Positions 54,001 to 63,000 of a DNA stretch of 64,000 nt are shown here, piece after piece (the first letter of the stretch is position 1; the number at the start of each line of letters is the position of its first letter). The stretch is taken from positions 61,818 through 125,817 of the forward strand of contig NZ_CAMHFP010000001.1 of the NCBI RefSeq assembly GCF_946184425.1. The letters are read 5' to 3'. This DNA is from an uncultured Methanobrevibacter sp. Lineage in GTDB: Archaea; Methanobacteriota; Methanobacteria; Methanobacteriales; Methanobacteriaceae. The position numbers and the translations under genes are program-made. The notes beneath the pieces are model-generated. The model saw nothing but the letters and a program-made list of their open reading frames with translations. It was not told the DNA's origin and searched no databases.

Positions 54001-57000
54001 CAACATTTACAGGCAATGATAAGTTCAATGCCAATTCATCTGCTTTAAAACAATATGGCGTATCCCGTGTTGCTTCCAAGGTCAGTTTAAGTGATGTTAC
54101 TATTGAAGTGGGTCAAATAGCTAAGATTGTAATCAGTGTCACAGACGGCGCAACAGGTGTTGTCAATGTCACAGTCAACGGCGAAACCCAGAGTGTCGGT
54201 CTTGTTGATTCCAAAGCAACTGTTTTAGTCACAGGTTTACCTTACGGAGTATATCCAATTTCCGTAAAATATCTTGGTGATGACAAATACAGCGGCAGTG
54301 AAAACAATAATTATAGGGTCAGTGTGAATAAAGTATCATCCTATGATTTCACTGTAATCGTTTCAGACACTATTGTCGGAGGCAATTCCACAGTGACTGT
54401 TATCATGCCTGGTGATGCTGACGGTAATATTACAATTGGAGGTAAGACTGTTAAAGTTGAAAACGGTATAGCAACCATTGTTTTAGATAAGGAAACTTCT
54501 GCCGGTCAGAAATCAGTTACCCTAAGCTATGGTCATGACAGCAAATATGCTGATAAATCCGGCGTTACCGCTAATTACAATGTAGGTAAGGCAACTTCCG
54601 CTATTGAAATTACTGTGGATAATGAATTCAAAGCAGGAAAAGCTATTGAAATTACTTTAACTCCTGTTAACTCTACCGGTAAAGTCAATGTCACAATCAA
54701 TGGTGTACCTTACACTGTTTCAGGCAATAAAGTGACTATTCCTGCTGGTTTAACTGAAGGAACTTACACTATTGTTGCTAACCTTTCCGGAGATGATAAT
54801 TATGATGCAGCACATAACTGCACTGTATTTAAAGTTGTTAAAGATGATTTAACAATCAGTGTCCGTGAAATTACAAGTACTATCTATGTCGGAAATGAGG
54901 TTACTTTCACTGCTGATTTAGGAAAATCCGTCACAGGTGATGTGGTATTCAATATTAATGGTGCAAACTACACAGTACATATCGTTAATGCTAATGTTGC
55001 TGAATATAAATACACTCCGGTTAACAATGCTACTTTGACCGTTGTTGCAACATTCGCAGGTAATGAAGAATATAATAGCAAAGTATCAGATCCTCAAACA
55101 TTCACTGTTAACAGAGTCGCAACTAATGTGGCTGTTGACTTTAATTCCCCTATTACTGCGGGCAGTGATGTCTTAGTTAAAGTTACAATGACTCCTGAAA
55201 TTACTGGATATGTGACCTTAACCGTCAGTACTGCTGGTAGTACTGATAAGAACTACAGGGTTGCGGTTATAGACGGTTATGGAGAATATCCTATTACTAA
55301 TTTGGCAAATGCTACTTATTCCATTAAGGCGGAATTCGCAGGTAATGCTAAATATGCAAACAGCACTTCTGAAGTTAAAACATTATTATCAAATAAAATA
55401 ATCACTGGCCTATCAATCAGCATTGATAATGATTCCATAGATGTTGGCGATAATGCCACTGTCAGCATTCAGTTATTAAATGAATTTAATAATATTATCC
55501 ACATGAATGCAATTGTCACAGTTAAAGTTAATGGCAATAATCACACTGTTGGTCTTGTAAATGGTGAAGGCAAATTTACTTTAACAAATCTCGCCAACGG
55601 CACATATGTCATTAATGCAGTATTTGCAGGTAATGATGATTATGCCGGAAGCACTTCCAACACAGTAACCTTAAAAGTCAATAAGATTGCTACTTCAATT
55701 GGAGTCAGTGTTGCAGACCCTGTAACTTATGGTGGCAATGCAGTCATTACAGTTACTATGAATCCTTCAATCAACGCTTCTGTTGTTGTTAGAGTTGATG
55801 GTAAGAATTACACTGTTGCTGTTGTAAATGGAGTGGGCAAATTAAATGTATCAGGATTAAATGTTGCTAATTATGGAGTAAATGTAACTTATGCTGGTGA
55901 TAATAAATACTCTGCAAGCAGTAACAACACTACTTCATTCGATGTCATCGCAGCTAATTTAAATGCAGCTGCAGTCGGATTAAATGTAACTGTTGAAGAA
56001 AATGCTGGTATTGTAATCACTGTTCCTTCAGACTTCACTGGTAAAGTAAAAGTCAATGTAAGTGCAATCAAATATGATGATGACGTAATTTCATTAATTA
56101 ACATTGGCAAATTCACTGCAGGCACATACACTGCTAATGTAACATTCTATGGCGATAATAACTATAACACTAAATCAGTAACTGTAAACTTCAATGTAAC
56201 TAGAGTTACTCCTTCCATTAATGTAACTATTGATGATGTGACTTATCCTAAAGATGCTGTTGCCAACATTGTCATTGGAAATAATGCAAATGGTACAGTA
56301 AATATCACTGTAGGTAAAAAGACATTTATTGGAACCGTAGAGAATGGTGTTGCTACTGTCAATTTATCCAAATTGTCTGGAGGCATTCATAACGCTACAG
56401 TCGAATTCTTCACAGGTGATGATTATAACAATAATGTAACTTCCGCTCTTGTTAAATTCCTTGTCCTTCCAAACAATTCACTTATCTCTATTGATGGTGC
56501 AAAAGCAATCTATGTGGTTGGTGAAGACATAGACATTGAATTTAATGTGATTAACTCTACTGGAAAACTTGATATTTACATTAATGGTAATTATGTCACA
56601 ACATACAATTCTAATCCGAATATCCATGACTTTATCCGTAGTTTAGGTGAAGGCAACTACACTATAACTGCCGTTTTAGATGGTGATGAAAATTACACTG
56701 GTTTCACTACATCTGTTTCATTCAAAGTTGTTAAAAATAATTTAACAATTAGCGTTAATGACACTACTGATCCTTCAACCATTGTTGTGGGCAGTCCTGT
56801 AACATTCACAGCCAACTTAAATGTAATTGTAACTGGTGATGTGATATTCGCAATCAACGGTGCAAACTACACAGTACATGTTTCAAATGCTGATAAAGCT
56901 ACTTATGAATACACTCCTGTTAACAATGCTACAATTAAAGTCGTTGCAACATTCGCAGGTAATGATAAGTATAACTCTAAAGTATCCGCTCAAAAAGAAT

Positions 57001-60000
57001 TTGAAGTAAATAGAATCAATACTTCAATGGACATTAAAGTAACCAACTCAACAGTTGGTTCTGTAGAACAAATCAATGTGACTGTGCCTGGTGATGCAAC
57101 CGGTCAAATATTACTTGACATTGACGGCAAACATTACTATGCAAACATCACTGAAGGTGTGGCACAATTCAACATAACTGGCCTTAAAGCTGGAGAACAT
57201 GAATTTAACGTAACTTACCTTGGAAACTACAAATACTTGGCAAACAATACAAATGCAACCCTGAAAGTATCCAAATTACAACCTGCATTTGCTGTAAATG
57301 GAACCAACATTACTGTTGGCGATTCCGAACTGATCAAATTTGAAACTGCCGAAAACATAACTGGTATTGTTAAAGTTGAAATCGGCGCCAGAAACTACAC
57401 TGCATTTGTAAATGAAGGCAAAGGTAACCTGACAGTATACCATTTGGCTGCTGGAGAATACAATGTGACCGTATACTTCGCAGGAAATGAAAAATACCTA
57501 AATGCTTCTGCTAAGAACAAATTCAAAGTAAGTCAAACAAACGCTGATATAAGAATCATAACTCAAAACATAACTTATGGCGGCACTGAAACAATTACAG
57601 TTTACGTAAATGCAACCGGTAATGTAACCATTACTGTAGGTGACAAAGTATTCGAAGAAAAAGTTCTTGAAAATGGATTTGTAACTGTAAACGTAACTGG
57701 CCTTGATGCCGGCAGACACAGTGTCGATGTAACCTATAATGGAAATGCAAACTTAACAACTAAAGATGCTACTGCTTACTTCAATGTATCAAAAGCTGCT
57801 CCTAGTGTGGATGTAAGTGTTGAAAACATCACATACTATGATACTGAACACATAACAGTAACAGTCAACACAGGAGGAAACGTAACAATTAAAGTTAACG
57901 GCAATGTTGTTGCTAAAGATGTTGTCTTAGATGTAAATAACAGCACTATTGTTCCTGTAACTGGCCTTAAAGCTGGAGTATATGATGTTGAAGTAATCTA
58001 CAATGGTAATAAAAACTACACCTCCGGAACTGCAAATGCTGTATTCAAAGTAGCTAAAGCCGACGTGACTGTTGACGTTGAAGTTGATAACATTAATGTA
58101 AATGGCAAAGAAATAATCAATGTAACAATCAGTAATGTAAACGCAACCGGAAATGTAATAATTAATGTTGATGGTAAAAACTACACTCAACCAATTTCCG
58201 GCGGTAAAGCAAGTTTAACTTTAGATAAATTAACAAACGGAACTCACTCTGTTGTAGTGATTTATGAAGGAGATGCAAACCTAACTGGTAACTGGACTTC
58301 TGATAAATTCACTGTTGACAGATTAGCTTCCGAATTGACAATAACCTTAACTAATACAACAATCGACAAGACTGAAACTATAAAAGTAAATGTAACTGCA
58401 GGTGCAACCGGTCAAGTAATAATTACTGTTGACGGTGTCAAACATTATGTAACTATTGGAAATGACGGATATGCTACATTAGTGCTTGACAATTTAGAAA
58501 ATAAAACCTATAATGTACATGCAGAATACCTTGGAGATGCAAACTACACAGGAAGCACTGGTGATGCAAGCTTTAACGTTGCTAAAATCCAATCCACTGT
58601 AACAGTTAAAGTAGACAACATTACTGTAGGAGATGTTGCAGCAGTAAATATTATTGTAATCACTGGCGCAACCGGTAACGTAACCATTAAGATTGGAAAT
58701 GAATATGTAAACACTGTTGGCATAACTGATGGTGTGATAAGTGTTATCGTTCCTGGATTGACTGTCGGAAACAAAACAGTTGAAGTAACCTATAATGGAA
58801 ATGAAAAATACTTAAGCAGTTCTGACTCTGCAAACTTCACTGTCGCAAAAACAACATCTGAAATTAAACTTGTTGTTGGTAATGTAACTTACGGTGAAAA
58901 AGTTCCAGTTACAGTATTCGTAAATGGAACAGGTAATGTAACCATTGAAATTGAAGGAGTCGTAACTATTCCTGATTTAGCTATTGTTGACGGTAAAGTA
59001 GAATATCTTATTCCTGAACTTGATGCCGGCAACTACACAGTTAAAGTAACCTACAATGGTAATGATGATATCAGCTCAACTGATGCTGAAGCTGAATTTG
59101 AAGTTGCAAAAGCAGATCCTGTAATAAACGTTGAAGTTAAAGATATTGCATACGGTGATGTCGAATACATTGTAATAACTTCAAATGCTCCTGGAAATGT
59201 AACTGTAATAATCAACGGTGTAACTAAAGTTGCCGAATTAACTTTAGAAAATGGCAGAACTGCAGTATTAATGGCATCCAGATGGAGTGTACCTGAATAC
59301 AATGGTAAAGCTAATGTTGATGTTAAAAACTTGGAAGTTGGAAAATACTCTGTTGAAGCAATCTATAACGGTAATGAAAACTACAACAAAGCTACTGCTA
59401 ATGCAGTATTCAATGTAGGCAAACAAAACACTACCGTGGATGTTCAAGTAGCACCATCCGTCAAAGTAGGTGAAACCCAAGTAATAAACATTACTATAAA
59501 TAATGTAAATGCAACAGGCAATGTAACTATAAACATTGACGGTGTAAACTACACTGCTGAGCTAACAAACGGCAGAGCAAACTTCACAACTCCAAAACTT
59601 GCAAGTGGAAACCATACTGTAAATGTAATCTATGATGGTGATAAGAACTTAACCGGCAACTGGACTTCTGCAATCTTTGAAGTAACTAAACTCGATGCTC
59701 CTGTTTCAGTTGAAATCCAAAACTGCACTGTTGGAGGCAAACAGACAATTACTGTAACTGTTCCTGATGATGCAACCGGTCAAGTATTAATTGACATCAA
59801 CGGTCAACATTACTATGCTAATGTAACAGGTGGAAAAGCTACATTAGAACTCAATAACTTACCTGCTGATGACTATACAGTTGTTGCAACATACTTAGGT
59901 GATGAAAACTACACTGCAAAATCTGCTGATTCAGCTACATTCAAAGTAAACAAAAACAACTCAACTTTAACTATTGAAACTCAAAACATTGCTGTAGGTG

Positions 60001-63000
60001 ACAATGAAGTAATAATCTTCAACGTTCCAGAAGATGCAACAGGTAACATCACTGTTAAAGTTGCAGGAAAAACATACACTGTTGCTGTAAGTGGCGGAAA
60101 AGGTAACCTGACTGTTCCTAAACTCCACAGAGGAGACTACACTGTTGAAGCAACATACAATGGTGATGATAAATACCGCTCAAGCACTAACTCAACTGAA
60201 TTTGAAGTTGCTAAAGAAGCACTCACTCCTGATGATGTTAAAGTCATTGATCAAGGAAACGGCACTGTCGTGGTTGTAGTTCCTGAAAACGCTACAGGTA
60301 ATGTGACAGTAAAAGTCGGAGATAAAGAGTACAATGCTACTGTTGTCAACGGTACAGCTGTTGTAAATGTCGCTGATTTAGCTCCTGGCGAACATGAAAT
60401 TGAAGTAATCTATCCTGGAGACAACAACTACAACGGAACTTCAACAAAAGGTAAAGTAACAGTTCCAAAACATGATACACCAATGTCTGTAAGTGTTGAA
60501 AACATTAAAGTTGGCCAAAACGGTGAAATTAATGTAAATGTTCCTAAAGATGCTACCGGTAATGTAACAATTGAAATAGATGGTGTAAAATACAGTGAAG
60601 AAATCAAAGATGGAAAAGCAACATTCACAATTGAAAACTTGACTGCTGGAACCAAGACAATTGCTGTGGATTACGCTGGTGATAATAACTTCACAGCTAA
60701 CCACACAACAGCTAATATAACTGTATCCAAAAACAACCCAGAAGTCAATATTGATGTAACATCCGATGGTGACAATGCAATCATTGACATTACAGCTCCT
60801 AAAGATGTGACTAGGCCTGTTTTAGTCGATGTTGATGGTGTAGGATACTATGTAAATATTACTGACGGCAAAGGACAACTTGTAATTCCTGGACTCAGTG
60901 GCGGAAACCATGATGTGACTGCCAGATATCTTGGCGATGACAAGTATGGTCCTTCTGCAATTGCTTCAAAATCATTTGAAATAGAAAGCGTTCCTTCATC
61001 TGTTTCAGTTAAAGTTGACAACATTACTTATGGTGATAAGGCAGTTGTTGAAGTCACTGTTCCAAGTGATGCTACCGGTAATGTAACAATCAAGATTGGT
61101 GATAAGGAATATACTGTTCCTGTATCCGGTGGTAAAGGAGTACTTGTTGTACCTGATTTAGGTGCAGGAAACTACACTGTTGAAGCAACATACAACGGTG
61201 ATGACAAATACGATTCAAGCAGCAATTCCACTGAATTGGAAGTCGTAAAAGAAAAAGTCACACCTGATGATGTCAAAGTCATTGATCAAGGAAACGGCAC
61301 TGTGGCAGTTGTTGTTCCTGAAAACACAACCGGAAATATTACAGTTAAAGTTGGAAATGAAACATACACTGCTCCAATTGTTGATGGCAAAGCTATTATA
61401 AACATGACCAATGCAACTCCTGGCGAGCATGAAATTGAAGTAATCTATCCGGGTGATGATAACCACGACGGAACTTCAACTACAAGTAAAGTAACAGTTC
61501 CAAAACAAGACACTCCAGTCACAGTGACTGTTGAAAATATTAAAGTTGGAGATAAAGCAACTGTAACCGTAAATGTTCCTGCTGATGCTACTGGTAATGT
61601 GACTGTTGAAATCGATGGTGTAACATACACTGCTCCAATCAAAGACGGCAAAGCAACATTTGAAATTGCCGACTTGAAAGATGGAAACAAATCAATATTT
61701 GTAAGCTATGATGGTGACAGCAACTACAATGCAAATACAACTACTGCTCAATTCAGTGTAGATAAAAACAATGCTACAATCACTGCAACAATTAATGATA
61801 TAGGTTCCGGTGAAAACCTAACAGTTACTGTTAAACTTCCTGATGATGCAACAGGTCAAGTATTGATTGACATTGATGGTGTAGGATACTACGTGAATGT
61901 TACAAATGGTACAGGAACCTGTGAGATTCCACATCTGTCAAGCGGAAACTATAATGTAACCTTGACATACACTGGCGATGACAAATACGCTTCAAGTTCC
62001 ACATCCAAATCATTTAAGGTTGAAAAGGTAGAGTCATTCGTAATTCCTACCGCAGTAAACATTGTGGTTGGTGAAAACGAAAACATCAAATTGCTTGTTC
62101 CAAGTGATGCGACCGGAAATGTAACAGTTATTATCGATGGAACCGAATACAACTACAACTTGGATGATGATACTTTAAGCGCCGTATCCGGTGAAGGAAA
62201 ATATACTGTAGCTGTTAGTGGTGGTAACGGAGTATTGGTGATTTCCGGCCTTCCACAAGGTGAATATTATGTAACTGTAAGGTACAATGGAGATCAAAAA
62301 TACCTGCCTGCAGTAAATGCTACAATGTTTACTGTATCAAAAATAGATTCTACAGTTGATGTTGTTGATTTAGGTAACGGAACCGTTAGAGTTGTTGTTC
62401 CAAACGATGCAACAGGAACTGTAACTGTTAAAGTTGGAAACAAAACATACACTGCTGAGGTCAAAAACGGTACTGCAGATGTGACAATCGATGAATCCAC
62501 TCCGGGTGTCCATGAAATTGAAGTGACTTACTCCGGTGACAAGGATTATGCTAGTAAAACTGTAAATTCAACAGTTGTTGTTCCAAAATATGATGCTCCA
62601 ATATATGCATCAGCAAATAATGTCAGTGTTGGTCAAACACAGGTGGTTGTTGTAAATGTTCCGGGTAAGGCTACTGGAACTGTAACCGTTGAAGTTGATG
62701 GTAAATCATACACTGCTGAAGTCAAAGACGGTAAGGCGGAAGTCAAAATAACTGACTTGGATGCAGGTAAGAAAACAGCTGTTGTCAAATATTCAGGTGA
62801 TGACTCATACTCTGAAAACTTGACTTCATTAGAATTCAATGTTGAAAAAGTCAAAAAGAGCATTTCTGCATTTGGAAAAGATGTTGTCGTTGGAAAAGAT
62901 GAAGTAATTGTTGTTTCACTTCCTAAAGATGCAACTGGTCAGGTATTGGTTGAAATCAATGGTGTAGGTTACTATGCAGATGTTGTAAATGGTGTTGCAA